Under the pieces are notes generated by a model, which was not told the DNA's origin, made no database searches, and worked only from the letters and a program-made list of their open reading frames with translations. Shown here piece after piece: positions 23,311-32,217 of a stretch of 40,273 bases of DNA (position 1 is the first letter of the stretch; each line of letters begins with the position of its first letter). The translations under genes were made by a program, and so were the position numbers. The stretch comes from Clostridia bacterium (GTDB lineage Bacteria; Bacillota; Clostridia; Oscillospirales; SIG627), in the NCBI GenBank assembly GCA_017507325.1, contig JAFWBD010000034.1, forward strand, positions 1 to 40,273, given 5' to 3'.

Positions 23311-25482
23311 ATGGAAGCCAAAAATTTGATCATCAAAAAAATAGAAATCGAAACCTTTAAAAAAATCCGAAATTTTGTGATAGAGCCGGAGGAGAGTGCC
23401 AATCTCTTTTACGGTTCTTTTCGCAGTGGCAAGACCAGCCTTTGCGAATTCATTCAATTTATTCTCTTCGGCGCGGAATCCGTGGCATTGGCACGGAACA
23501 ACGCCGAGGATGCCTTGGGAAAGATCACCTTTCTGTTCGGGGACCGTATGTTCATTGTGGAGCGGAGCGTGATCGGCGGAAAGGAGGAGGTCTCCTTTTT
23601 GGACGGCTCGACGGGAGATGCCGTCAATACCACTCTGACCCCCGGAGAATATCTGACGGGAATGGATCACGATTCCTTTGATGCCATCGCCTACTTTAAG
23701 CAGGCTCGCTACGAAACGCCTTTTTTCAAGCCCCGTGCAAGCTTTCTGCGCTATCTGGCGTCCTTAAATCCCGAAACCGCTTCGGTATACGCCGACGAAA
23801 AGGCCGCCAAAAAGAAGGTGACGGCCTTCTGTAATCCGGACAAAAACGGCTCCTTGGATCTTCTTTTGGCAGAAAAGGAGAAGCTGGAGGCGGAATTGGC
23901 CGAGCGTCCCAAGTGGGTCGAGGAGGAGGAAAAGAGCAAAAAGACGCTCTCCGAAATCGCCTCGAAATTGGATGAGAACGACAAGCGCTGCGTTTTGCTC
24001 AAGGCGGATATGGCCCGCTTTGCCGACGATCTGAAATTGACCCAAAACAAGAAAAATGCGGAGGATCTCCATCGCAGTATTCTTTCCAAGGAGAAAAAGT
24101 ACCGCATCGCCTCCTACGACGTGACCCATAAAATCGGTCTGCTTTCCGAAGAGGAATTGGAACGGATGAAGGATGATTACAATCATCTGAGTCTTTCCGT
24201 TGCCGCCTTGACGGAGGCCAGAGCGGGGCTTTCCGCCGCAGAGGAAAACCTCGCCTTTCATCAAAAGCTTTCTGCCGATCTTGGAGATCTGGAGCATTTC
24301 AGCGAAAGCCGCTACAAGCTTCTGGGAAGCCGTAACAAAAAGGTCATTCTTCTGGTTCTCGGACTGATGCTGATCTTTTTCGGAGCAGGGCTGTTTTTCC
24401 TTTTGGGATATCTGCAGTTTGATCTTCTCCCCCGCATCGCCATTGCGGCGGCCACCTGTCTTTGCGGCATTGCCCTGACCAGCGTATCCACCGTTTTTTC
24501 TGCTAAGGTCCGTCGAATTTTGGCGGAAAGCGGCAAGGAAAACGTAGAGGATTTTTTGGATTATTACGATAAGATCTACGCCCACGATATGACCACTCAG
24601 CTGTATTTGGATCAGGTGCGTACCCAAGAGGAAAACTGTAAGGTCAAGCAAAACGAAAAGGCGGCCGTGACCCGTAGGATCTCGGAGAAGATCGCTTCTC
24701 TGGGATATAACGATCAGCACGGCGAGCTTCTTGCCATTTGCGATCAGATCATTGAGGCAAACGATGCGCTGTACGATCTGTATCACGAAATCGAGGAAGA
24801 GACACGTCAATACAAAAAGCTTTTGTCGGAGGACGTGCAAAGCGAGACCTTAACGGTCAGCGACGAATTCGCCGCCTTGCAAAAGGAATTGTCCTTCCTT
24901 TCGGTTCAAAACGATTCTCTCTACAAAAAGAAGGCCTTGCTCACCGCCCGTCTTCAGGAAGCGCGGGATCACCTTGCCGTAGATACCGAAACGGCCAAAA
25001 AGAAGCTGGATGAAATCATGGCTCAGCTTCGCGCGGCAGAGGCCGACTATACCGCTGCGCATCGGGAATACACCCTGTTGAAAACCGCCCGTGAGGCCTT
25101 TGAGCTGCAATTGAAGGATTCACTGACCGAATCCATCAACCAAAAGCTTCACTTCATTCTCAGACCCGAGGAATCCTTCCTGTTTGATGATCATTTTGAG
25201 CTCTGCTTTTGTGATCAGAAGTCCGTTCTCCCCTTGATCTCCGCAGGAGGCGGCGTCATTTCCGAGATGGGCCTTTTGGCCTTCCGCGTCAGTCTTGCGG
25301 AGGCTATGGGGAAAAACACCCTACCCATGATTTTCGACGATTCCTTCTCCACCCTCTCCTTTGAGGGGGCCAAGGAGCTCTTCTCGGTGATGAAGGCCAG
25401 CTGCTCGCAATTCTTCATTGCCACCTCCTCCAAAAACGTTTTGGATATCTGTTCCGAATCGGCCAAGGTATTTCGGCTGTGA
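23311..25482 (+). CDS. YhaN-like SMC/Rad50-type ATPase with membrane-spanning hinge
   Basis: A 723-residue protein with the split-ATPase plan of Rad50, SbcC and YhaN. Walker A GSFRSGKT is at 35-42 and Walker B (PMIFDDSF) near residue 675, separated by long charged coiled-coil stretches. The centre holds two hydrophobic helices (about 344-366 and 373-395), like the membrane hinge of B. subtilis YhaN. The signature region (SAGGGVISEMG) is only loosely conserved. YhaN usually sits beside an SbcD-like nuclease; none is here. AGGTGG is 3 bases before the chosen ATG. The stop overlaps the recG GTG, so coupling suggests a DNA-repair role. Confidence 0.72.
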   Translation: MEAKNLIIKKIEIETFKKIRNFVIEPEESANLFYGSFRSGKTSLCEFIQFILFGAESVALARNNAEDALGKITFLFGDRMFIVERSVIGGKEEVSFLDGSTGDAVNTTLTPGEYLTGMDHDSFDAIAYFKQARYETPFFKPRASFLRYLASLNPETASVYADEKAAKKKVTAFCNPDKNGSLDLLLAEKEKLEAELAERPKWVEEEEKSKKTLSEIASKLDENDKRCVLLKADMARFADDLKLTQNKKNAEDLHRSILSKEKKYRIASYDVTHKIGLLSEEELERMKDDYNHLSLSVAALTEARAGLSAAEENLAFHQKLSADLGDLEHFSESRYKLLGSRNKKVILLVLGLMLIFFGAGLFFLLGYLQFDLLPRIAIAAATCLCGIALTSVSTVFSAKVRRILAESGKENVEDFLDYYDKIYAHDMTTQLYLDQVRTQEENCKVKQNEKAAVTRRISEKIASLGYNDQHGELLAICDQIIEANDALYDLYHEIEEETRQYKKLLSEDVQSETLTVSDEFAALQKELSFLSVQNDSLYKKKALLTARLQEARDHLAVDTETAKKKLDEIMAQLRAAEADYTAAHREYTLLKTAREAFELQLKDSLTESINQKLHFILRPEESFLFDDHFELCFCDQKSVLPLISAGGGVISEMGLLAFRVSLAEAMGKNTLPMIFDDSFSTLSFEGAKELFSVMKASCSQFFIATSSKNVLDICSESAKVFRL

Positions 25483-27497
25483 CCAAAGCGCTCTCGCTCC
25501 GATCTCCCGTTTCTTCTCTGAAAGGGGTCGGCAAGGTTCGCGAAGAGATTTTGATCCGAAACGGGATCGATACGGTTGAGAAGCTGTTGTTTTATTTTCC
25601 CCGCAGCTACCGATCGGGACGGATCTTTCCGCTGGGTGAAGAACGGGTAGGAGCCTACAGCGGTTTTCATCTGACGCTTCTCTCCTCCGCGGGATACTTT
25701 ACCGGCTCTGCCGGGGTTCGCTGTATCCGTTTTCTTGCTGCCGATGAAGAGGGCACCCGCGTTCAGGTCATTTACCCCCGCCAACTGTATTTAAAGAAAT
25801 GCTTCGTCAAGGGAGACAGCGCCTACTTTTTCGGCATCCTGCAAAAAAAGAGCGGTCAGTATTATCTGTTTTCTCCCGAGCGAAAGGAAACCGCTCCCGA
25901 TCCGAAGCGTTTGTATCCCGTATATTCCCCCATCGGATCGGTTTCCTCCCGTCGGATCGGCGCAATGATCTCGGACTGCTTGGTTCCCTGCCTTCCCGAG
26001 ATCCGTGAAAATCTTCCCGAGGCCGTACGGCAAAATATGGAGCTGATCTCCAAAGCGGATGCGGTACTTCAAATGCATTCCCCCTCCTCGGAGGAATCCA
26101 TGAAAAAAGCCCGTGAACGCTTTCTGTTCGAGGAGCTCTTTTCCTTCTCGGTTTCCGCCACTCTGTTTTCCCGAAAGCAGAGCGTTCAGCGGATCCCCGC
26201 CATGCAAAAAGCGGATCCCGACTTATTTTTCAAGCATCTTCCCTTTGCGCTCACCGATGCACAAGAGCGCGTTTTGAACGAAATCTTCTCAGACCTGACG
26301 GGAAGCGGTCCCATCCCCCCGATGAACCGTTTGGTGCAGGGGGACGTGGGAAGCGGCAAGACCGTCGTAGCGGCCGCCGCCGCCTTTTTATGCGCCGCCA
26401 ACGGAAAAAGCACCCTTCTGATGGCACCCACGGAGATTTTGGCGCGGCAGCACGCCGCATCTTTTGAAAAAATGTTTTCCTTCACCGATATTCCCGTTTT
26501 TTGTCTGACGGGCTCCGCTCCGAAAAAAAAGCGGGAGGAGATCTATGCGGTGACCACGGGAAACAATCCCTATATCCTCATCGGCACCCACGCCCTGACG
26601 GAGGATGGAACGCTTTGCCGAAACGTTGCCCTTGCCATTACCGATGAACAGCATCGCTTCGGGGTGCGCCAGCGGAGCGTTTTGGGCGAAAAGGGCGGTG
26701 CCATGCATTCTCTTGTCATGAGCGCCACCCCCATTCCCCGCAGTCTTGCCCTGTTTTTGTATCAGAAAAGCAAGATCTCCGTAATCGACCGTCTCCCCCC
26801 CGGCAGGCAAAAAATCGAGACGCTTTACGTGGGAGAGGATAAGATGGATCGCATCTATTCCTTTCTGGAGGAGAAGGCCCGTGAGGGCCAGCAGGCCTAT
26901 CTGGTTTGTCCCTTGATCGAGGATGATGAGGAAAATCCCCTTCGCTCCGCAACGGAGGAATTTTCTCACCTGAAAAAGCGTCTTCCCGAAATTCCCGTTG
27001 CCCTTCTTCACGGCAAAATGAAGCCCGCCGAAAAAAACAGCGTGATGGAGGCTTTTCAAAAGGGCGACGTTCGCATTTTGGTTTCCACCACGGTCATTGA
27101 GGTGGGTGTAGACGTTCCCGCTGCTACGGTGATGGTGATCCGTAACGCTGAGCGCTTCGGGCTCTCTCAGCTCCATCAGCTGCGGGGCAGAGTGGGAAGA
27201 GGAAAACAAAAATCCTACTGTGTACTGGTTTCCTCCCACGACGGAAAAAAGGCGCGGGAGCGACTGCGCAAGCTGTGTGACTGCCACGACGGCTTTGAAC
27301 TCGCTCGCTTTGATCTGGAAACCCGCGGTCCGGGAGAATTTTTCGGCACCCGGCAATCGGGCTTTGAAGGGCCGAATCTCTTTGAGGGAATTTCTATGCC
27401 CTATCTGCAAAGGGTTGCGGATTGCACGGAGCTCTTTCTGAACACGGCCTCTCCCGAGGAAATTCTTCCTTATGAAAGCGCGGCAAAATTGAATTAG
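25479..27497 (+). CDS. recG: ATP-dependent DNA helicase RecG
   Basis: A 672-residue superfamily 2 helicase that remodels stalled replication forks and Holliday junctions. The N-terminal wedge/OB domain (about 1-200) is followed by helicase motifs: GDVGSGKT (about 288-295), DEQH (about 389-392), SATPIPR, LLHGKMKP and QLRGRVGRG. The C-terminal end is ordinary. It starts with GTG at 25479, which overlaps the TGA of the preceding gene (GTGA). Length is typical. Confidence 0.95.
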   Translation: MTKALSLRSPVSSLKGVGKVREEILIRNGIDTVEKLLFYFPRSYRSGRIFPLGEERVGAYSGFHLTLLSSAGYFTGSAGVRCIRFLAADEEGTRVQVIYPRQLYLKKCFVKGDSAYFFGILQKKSGQYYLFSPERKETAPDPKRLYPVYSPIGSVSSRRIGAMISDCLVPCLPEIRENLPEAVRQNMELISKADAVLQMHSPSSEESMKKARERFLFEELFSFSVSATLFSRKQSVQRIPAMQKADPDLFFKHLPFALTDAQERVLNEIFSDLTGSGPIPPMNRLVQGDVGSGKTVVAAAAAFLCAANGKSTLLMAPTEILARQHAASFEKMFSFTDIPVFCLTGSAPKKKREEIYAVTTGNNPYILIGTHALTEDGTLCRNVALAITDEQHRFGVRQRSVLGEKGGAMHSLVMSATPIPRSLALFLYQKSKISVIDRLPPGRQKIETLYVGEDKMDRIYSFLEEKAREGQQAYLVCPLIEDDEENPLRSATEEFSHLKKRLPEIPVALLHGKMKPAEKNSVMEAFQKGDVRILVSTTVIEVGVDVPAATVMVIRNAERFGLSQLHQLRGRVGRGKQKSYCVLVSSHDGKKARERLRKLCDCHDGFELARFDLETRGPGEFFGTRQSGFEGPNLFEGISMPYLQRVADCTELFLNTASPEEILPYESAAKLN

Positions 27498-27554
27498 TTT
27501 TCAATCCCTTCGGGGTAAAATTTTTAAAAGAAAAAAGAAAAAGGAGAAAAAATT

Positions 27555-28361
27555 ATGCTCGATTCCTTCATCCAAAGCCTTGGCAGTTTTTTGGCTACCA
27601 GCGGTATCAAAATCATCTGCTCTCTGGTACTCCTCGTGGTGTGCTGGAAGCTCATTGGCATTCTCATTAAGTTCCTAAAGAAAAACAAGCGTTTTTCCAA
27701 GGTTGACGAGGGTGCCAAGGGCTTTTTGCTGACTTGCGTTTCCGTGGTTCTGAAGACGCTTTTGGTTCTCACCGTTGCCGCCAACCTCGGTATTCCCATG
27801 ACCAACGTAGCCGCTCTCGTGGCTTCCTGCGGCTTGGCTGTGGGCCTTGCCCTTCAGAGCAGCCTTTCTAATTTTGCCGGCGGCCTGATGATCCTGATCT
27901 TCCATCCCTTCCACGTGGGCGACTTCATCGAATCCAGCGGCAAGGAGGGCACCGTTAAGGAGATTTCCCTGCTTTCCACCACGCTTGTCACCGGTGACAA
28001 CAAAAACATCATCGTTCCCAACGGCAGTCTGATCAATTCCATTATTACCAACGTTTCCGCCGAAAAGACCCGCCGCGTGGATCTGAATTTCTCCGTGGCA
28101 TACGGAACCGATACCGAACGGGTCAAAAAGGTGCTTTCCGTTTTGGCCGAGCAGCACGCACTGACTCTTTCCGATCCCGCTCCCTTTGCCAGACTGACCG
28201 CTCAGGCAGATTCTGCCTTGATCTTCACCCTTCGCGTGTGGTGCAAGAAAGAGGATTATTGGACAGTTTATCTGGATCTGCAGGAGCAAGTCAAGGAAGC
28301 TTTCGAGAAACTGGAAATCGAAATTCCCTTCCCTCAGATGGACGTTCATCTCCACCAGTAA
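27555..28361 (+). CDS. Small-conductance mechanosensitive channel (MscS family)
   Basis: A 268-residue inner-membrane channel that opens when membrane tension rises and releases solutes. Three helices occupy about 1-110; the pore helix (VAALVASCGLAVGLALQSSLSNFAGG region) carries the Gly/Ala pattern of MscS TM3. The soluble beta domain has PFHVGDFIE and VPNGSLINSIITN, then the C-terminal alpha/beta domain. AAGGAG is 9 bases before ATG. A weak -10-like TAAAAT is at 27516-27521 but no good -35 was seen. Confidence 0.92.
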   Translation: MLDSFIQSLGSFLATSGIKIICSLVLLVVCWKLIGILIKFLKKNKRFSKVDEGAKGFLLTCVSVVLKTLLVLTVAANLGIPMTNVAALVASCGLAVGLALQSSLSNFAGGLMILIFHPFHVGDFIESSGKEGTVKEISLLSTTLVTGDNKNIIVPNGSLINSIITNVSAEKTRRVDLNFSVAYGTDTERVKKVLSVLAEQHALTLSDPAPFARLTAQADSALIFTLRVWCKKEDYWTVYLDLQEQVKEAFEKLEIEIPFPQMDVHLHQ

Positions 28362-28405
28362 AAAAAGCGCGCACAGATTCCATGGAATCTGTGCGCATTT
28401 TCTTT
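28361..28405. terminator. Bidirectional terminator: 28-bp palindrome
   Basis: Bases 28369-28396 are a perfect palindrome with 13-bp arms starting GCGCACAGATTCC around AT. A-tract on the left (28361-28366) and T-rich sequence on the right (28398-28405) fit termination of the convergent mscS-type and lipoprotein genes. Confidence 0.85.
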
Positions 28406-28835
28406 AGGAGATCGCAATCATAAGAATAAAAACGTACGTCTCCGCTTCACCATCGGCATCCATTTGAACGGGAATCTGCAGTTCATATAAGCCGCTTCGG
28501 GACAGATCCTGCCCCGAAAGGTTCAGCGAGATTTCGCTTTCACCGCAGGGAATGCTGCCACTGACGGTGCAGGGCGCTTCTCCCTTCCGCCGGCAGCTTC
28601 TCGCCACCTCGTCCGACCACCGATAAACCCCCACCTCGCCGCGGAGGAAGAAGGTTTTCTCCGTGCTGTTTTGAAAGGAAAGAGCCAGATCTTGTTCCCC
28701 CTCGGGCCATTCTGACTTTACCGTAACGGAAAGCCCCTCAATGGGGGATCTTCCTTGCACGTAATCGATCCGCAACGGCGCGGCGCAGGAAAACAAAAGC
28801 AGCGGAATCCACAGCAGAAGACAGATTCTTTTCAT
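28404..28835 (-). CDS. Small predicted lipoprotein of unknown function
   Basis: A 143-residue lipoprotein. The lipobox LLFSC puts the lipidated cysteine at position 17 after a hydrophobic leader. The mature part is beta-rich, with a Cys pair (SCRRKGEAPC and IPC) and an Ig-like strand pattern ending GLYELQIPVQMDADGEAETYVFIL; it may be an Ig-like fold, but no family is recognised with confidence. ATG at 28835 has AAAGGAG upstream, 60 bases inside the longest frame. It is a single-gene unit with its own promoter. Confidence 0.7.
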   Translation of the reverse strand: MKRICLLLWIPLLLFSCAAPLRIDYVQGRSPIEGLSVTVKSEWPEGEQDLALSFQNSTEKTFFLRGEVGVYRWSDEVARSCRRKGEAPCTVSGSIPCGESEISLNLSGQDLSRSGLYELQIPVQMDADGEAETYVFILMIAIS

Positions 28836-28866
28836 AGCGGGATCTCCTTTTTCGAATTTTTTTCTT

Positions 28867-28895
28867 ATGGTAGCAGAAGGCTTCTTTTCTGTCAA
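28867..28895 (-). promoter_or_regulatory. Lipoprotein gene promoter
   Basis: On the minus strand a perfect TTGACA (28890-28895) and TACCAT (28867-28872) are 17 bp apart. Confidence 0.75.
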
Positions 28896-28916
28896 GGGGA
28901 CGGCGCAAGTTTTGAC

Positions 28917-28945
28917 TTGATTTTGTTTGATTCCTGTGTTATAGT
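28917..28945 (+). promoter_or_regulatory. Promoter of the sugar transporter/GDPD operon
   Basis: TTGATT (28917-28922) and TATAGT (28940-28945) are 17 bp apart. A start near 28952 would leave the first in-frame ATG (28961) without a usable ribosome site, which supports ATG at 28973. Confidence 0.6.
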
Positions 28946-28972
28946 GGAGAGAGGATAAAAATGGAGGAATTT

Positions 28973-30265
28973 ATGAAACTGAACATCAAGCGCACTACCT
29001 TGATCGGCTTTGCCTTCATGTCCATTCTGGCCTTCTGGCAAATGTATGATCAAGTCATTCCCTTTCTTTTGGAAAACAAATTCGGCCTATCCACCCTGCA
29101 GGCCAATGCCATTATGTCTGTGGATAATATTTTGGCGATCTTTATGCTCCCCCTGTTCGGAGCCCTCTCCGACAAGACCCGCACCCCGCTGGGCAAACGA
29201 ACGCCCTATATTTTGTTCGGCACGGTTTTGGCGGTCATTTTAACGGTTCTGATGGGTCTTTTCACGGAAAGCACCAACAAAATCGCCTTTTTGGGCTGTT
29301 TGTTTTTGCTTTTGTTCGTCATGTCCACCTATCGCACCCCCGCCGTGGCTTATATGCCCGACGTAACCCCAAAAGCCCTGCGCAGCAAGGGAAACGCCAT
29401 TATCAATTTGGTGGGGTACATCGGCGGGATCTTTTCCACGGTGATGATGATGTTTCTCCTCAAAAGTGAAAAAACCGAGGCGGGAGAATCGGTTTACGCC
29501 GCTGATCAGTCCTTTTTCCCCATTTTTCTGACGGTGGCTCTCTTTATGCTGACTGCGGTTCTGATTTTGGTTTTCACGCTTCGGGAAAACAAGCTGAACG
29601 CCGAGGTGAAGGCCGAAATGGAGGCCGATTCCGATGATGCCGAAGAGATCGGCGCAGTGGGCAAAAAAATGGCGCCCGAGGTTTTTCGCAGTCTCGTTTT
29701 CATTCTTCTTTCGGTCTTTTTATGGTTTATGGCCTATAATGCCGTTACCACAGCCTTTTCCCGCTACTGCGTGGAGGTGCTGGGAGCGGATCTCGGTGTC
29801 AGCTCAGGGTATTTGCTCACCGCCACGATTTCTGCCATTCTGGCCTTTGTTCCCTTGGGATGGCTTTCGGAAAAGCTGGGTCGAAAAATGACGGTAATTC
29901 TGGGAATCGTGTTGATGACGATCTGCTACGGCGGCGCCGTTTTGCTCCATTCGACCACGCCGCTGATCTATCTTCTGTTCGCCGTGGTGGGCGTCGGCTG
30001 GGCGGCCATCAACGTGAACTCCTTTCCCATGGTGGTGCAAATGTCGGCAGGCTCGGACGTAGGAAAATATACGGGCTTTTACTATACCTTTTCCATGGCG
30101 GCACAAATCACGACCCCCCTGCTCTCGGGCTTTCTCATCGATCGCACGGAGCTCGGTTACCGAATCCTCTTCCCCTATGCGGTTCTGTTCTCCCTTTTGT
30201 CGCTGGGCACCATGTGCCTGGTTCGCCACGGAGATATCAAAAAAGAAAACGGAGGCATACAATGA
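28973..30265 (+). CDS. Major facilitator transporter, GPH/sucrose-permease-like
   Basis: A 430-residue inner-membrane carrier with about 12 predicted helices. The loop between helices 2 and 3, GALSDKTRTPLGKRTPY, is the GPH/sucrose-transporter form of the MFS signature. A charged cytoplasmic loop separates the two halves (about 205-235). These carriers usually move glycosides with H+ or Na+; the substrate is not visible. GGAGG is 5 bases before the chosen ATG. Its stop overlaps the start of the glycerophosphodiesterase gene (ATGA), suggesting a shared pathway. Confidence 0.85.
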   Translation: MKLNIKRTTLIGFAFMSILAFWQMYDQVIPFLLENKFGLSTLQANAIMSVDNILAIFMLPLFGALSDKTRTPLGKRTPYILFGTVLAVILTVLMGLFTESTNKIAFLGCLFLLLFVMSTYRTPAVAYMPDVTPKALRSKGNAIINLVGYIGGIFSTVMMMFLLKSEKTEAGESVYAADQSFFPIFLTVALFMLTAVLILVFTLRENKLNAEVKAEMEADSDDAEEIGAVGKKMAPEVFRSLVFILLSVFLWFMAYNAVTTAFSRYCVEVLGADLGVSSGYLLTATISAILAFVPLGWLSEKLGRKMTVILGIVLMTICYGGAVLLHSTTPLIYLLFAVVGVGWAAINVNSFPMVVQMSAGSDVGKYTGFYYTFSMAAQITTPLLSGFLIDRTELGYRILFPYAVLFSLLSLGTMCLVRHGDIKKENGGIQ

Positions 30266-31074
30266 TCTACTTATTCATCACCTTGGGCTCTTTGGCCCTC
30301 ATCTATCTGGCGCTGGTCTTTTTCTTCGGTCCCACCGGAAGAAAGCACCCCGATCTGCCCCCTTTAAAGGGTGCTATGATCGCTCACCGCGGTCTTCACA
30401 GTGCCTCGGAGGGAATTTGCGAAAACTCTCTTTCCGCCTTTCGCCGAGCGATCGAGAACGGCCTTCCCATTGAGATCGACATTCACCTGACGTGCGACGG
30501 GAAGGTAGTAGTCTTTCACGACCACAAGCTCCAAAGAATGTGCGGCGTTGAGGGCAGAGTGGAGGAGATGACCCTGAAGGAATTGCGCTCCCTTCGCCTG
30601 AAGGATACCGATGAACAGATCCCCACGCTCTCGGAATGTCTCAATCTGGTGGCGGGCAAGGTTCCGCTTCTCATTGAATTCAAGGCAAAAAAGAACCATA
30701 AGGCTCTTTGCCGCACGGCGGATGCCATTCTTTCCCGCTACAAGGGAAGCTACTTGATTCAATCCTTTTATCCCCAGGTGCTGCTTTGGTATCGCTTGCA
30801 CCGCAAAAAGGTTTGCCGAGGACAATTGGCCGCCCGTTTCAAAAAGAAGGGCTTTTTGATGTGGCTGCAGGGAACGCTGTTTTTCAATTTTCTTGCCCGC
30901 CCCGATTTCATCGCTTACCGTCATGATGACTACGCCTTCCCCATGCGCCGTTTTTGTGTCTGGCTGGGGGCGGCCTCCTTTGGATGGACCTTCCAAAAGC
31001 CCGAGGAGATCGAGGAAAGAAAAAAGGACTTCGACACCTATATTTTTGAAAATTTTGTCCCGACAAAGCCTTAA
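30262..31074 (+). CDS. Glycerophosphodiester phosphodiesterase with N-terminal membrane helix
   Basis: A 270-residue enzyme that hydrolyses deacylated phospholipid head groups to glycerol-3-phosphate and an alcohol. An N-terminal helix (about 2-23) anchors it. The catalytic set is clear: His42-Arg43-Gly44, Glu54-Asn55, Glu71-Asp73, and His86-Asp-His88. The remaining barrel (IEFKAK, IQSFYP) is typical. ATG at 30262 shares ATGA with the transporter stop and has GGAGG 6 bases upstream. Confidence 0.9.
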   Translation: MIYLFITLGSLALIYLALVFFFGPTGRKHPDLPPLKGAMIAHRGLHSASEGICENSLSAFRRAIENGLPIEIDIHLTCDGKVVVFHDHKLQRMCGVEGRVEEMTLKELRSLRLKDTDEQIPTLSECLNLVAGKVPLLIEFKAKKNHKALCRTADAILSRYKGSYLIQSFYPQVLLWYRLHRKKVCRGQLAARFKKKGFLMWLQGTLFFNFLARPDFIAYRHDDYAFPMRRFCVWLGAASFGWTFQKPEEIEERKKDFDTYIFENFVPTKP

Positions 31075-31090
31075 AAAAACGTTTTCTCCC

Positions 31091-31119
31091 TTGACAGAGT
31101 TTTCGAGGCGTGCTAAAAT
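31091..31119 (+). promoter_or_regulatory. Aldolase promoter with extended -10
   Basis: A perfect TTGACA (31091-31096), a 17-bp spacer and TAAAAT (31114-31119) preceded by TGC fit strong expression of a glycolytic gene. Confidence 0.88.
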
Positions 31120-31165
31120 GAAGTGATCGTCAAATGACAAAATTAAACATAAAGGAGATATTAAC

Positions 31166-32137
31166 ATGGCACTTGTAACAACAAAAGAAATGTTTGCAAA
31201 GGCATATAACGGCGGCTATGCCGTAGGCGCCTTCAACGTAAACAATATGGAGATCGTTCAGGGTATCACCGAGGCCTGCGCTGAGGAAAAATCCCCCGTT
31301 ATTCTTCAGGTTTCCAAGGGTGCAAGAGCTTACGCCAACCACACCTACCTTGTAAAATTGGTTGAGGCTGCCGTAAAGGAATGCCCCGATATTCCGATCG
31401 CCCTGCACCTGGACCACGGTGACAGCTTCGAGACCTGTAAGTCCTGCATTGACGGCGGCTTTACCTCCGTTATGATCGATGCCTCCTCCAAGCCCTTTGC
31501 CGAGAACATCGAGATCACCAAGAAGGTTGTGGAATACGCTCACGCACACGGCGTTGTGGTTGAGGCTGAATTGGGCTCTCTTGCCGGCATTGAGGACGAG
31601 GTCAAAGTTGCCGCTGAGGCCGCTTCCTACACCAGACCCGAAGAGGTTGAGGAATTTGTTTCCAAGACCGGCTGTGACTCCTTGGCCATTGCCATCGGAA
31701 CCTCTCACGGTGCTTACAAGTTCACCCCCGAGCAGTGCACCGTAAACGAGCAGGGCATTTTGGTTCCCCCCGCTCTTCGCTTTGACGTTTTGGAAGAAGT
31801 AACCAAGAGACTTCCCGGCTTCCCCATCGTTCTCCACGGCTCCTCCTCCGTTCCTCAGGAATACGTGAAGATGGTCAACGAGAACGGCGGTAAGATGCCC
31901 AACGCCATCGGCGTTCCCGAAGAGCAGCTCCGCAAGGCCGCTTCCCTTTCCGTTTGTAAGATCAACATTGACTCCGACCTGCGTCTTGCCATGACCGGCA
32001 CCATCCGCAAGTTCTTCAATGACGAGCCCTCCAAGTTCGACCCCAGAGAGTATTTGAAGCCCGCTCGCGCCAACATCAAGGAAATCGTTCGCCACAAGCT
32101 GATCCACGTTTTGGGTTGCGCCGGCAAAGCAGAATAA
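31166..32137 (+). CDS. fba: Class II fructose-bisphosphate aldolase
   Basis: A 323-residue zinc-dependent enzyme that splits or makes fructose-1,6-bisphosphate in glycolysis and gluconeogenesis. Metal and catalytic residues show in HLDHGDSFE (81-89), EAELGSLAG, GTSHGAYKF and HGSSSVP. The length is usual for the FbaA/GatY type. Codons are strongly biased, more so than in neighbouring genes, as expected for high expression. AAAGGAG precedes the ATG. Tagatose-bisphosphate aldolase is a less likely alternative. Confidence 0.92.
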   Translation: MALVTTKEMFAKAYNGGYAVGAFNVNNMEIVQGITEACAEEKSPVILQVSKGARAYANHTYLVKLVEAAVKECPDIPIALHLDHGDSFETCKSCIDGGFTSVMIDASSKPFAENIEITKKVVEYAHAHGVVVEAELGSLAGIEDEVKVAAEAASYTRPEEVEEFVSKTGCDSLAIAIGTSHGAYKFTPEQCTVNEQGILVPPALRFDVLEEVTKRLPGFPIVLHGSSSVPQEYVKMVNENGGKMPNAIGVPEEQLRKAASLSVCKINIDSDLRLAMTGTIRKFFNDEPSKFDPREYLKPARANIKEIVRHKLIHVLGCAGKAE

Positions 32138-32149
32138 GTTCATCAAAAA

Positions 32150-32175
32150 AACGCCGCTCACCGCGGCGTTTTTTT
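32150..32175 (+). terminator. Intrinsic terminator after fba
   Basis: AACGCCGC (32150-32157) and GCGGCGTT (32163-32170) enclose TCACC and are followed by a T-run to 32175. Confidence 0.9.
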
Positions 32176-32217
32176 CACTTTTTTCATTGGAATTTGAGAT
32201 ATTAAGAGGGATTTGAT

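Noticed and set aside
29860..30261. Long N-terminal extension of the glycerophosphodiesterase frame into the transporter gene
   Set aside because: It is an out-of-frame shadow of the transporter; ATG at 30262 has GGAGG and overlaps the stop as ATGA.
31091..31165. Signs of horizontal transfer at fba because of different codon use
   Set aside because: The bias is that of a highly expressed glycolytic gene with a strong promoter; no mobile-element sequence flanks it.
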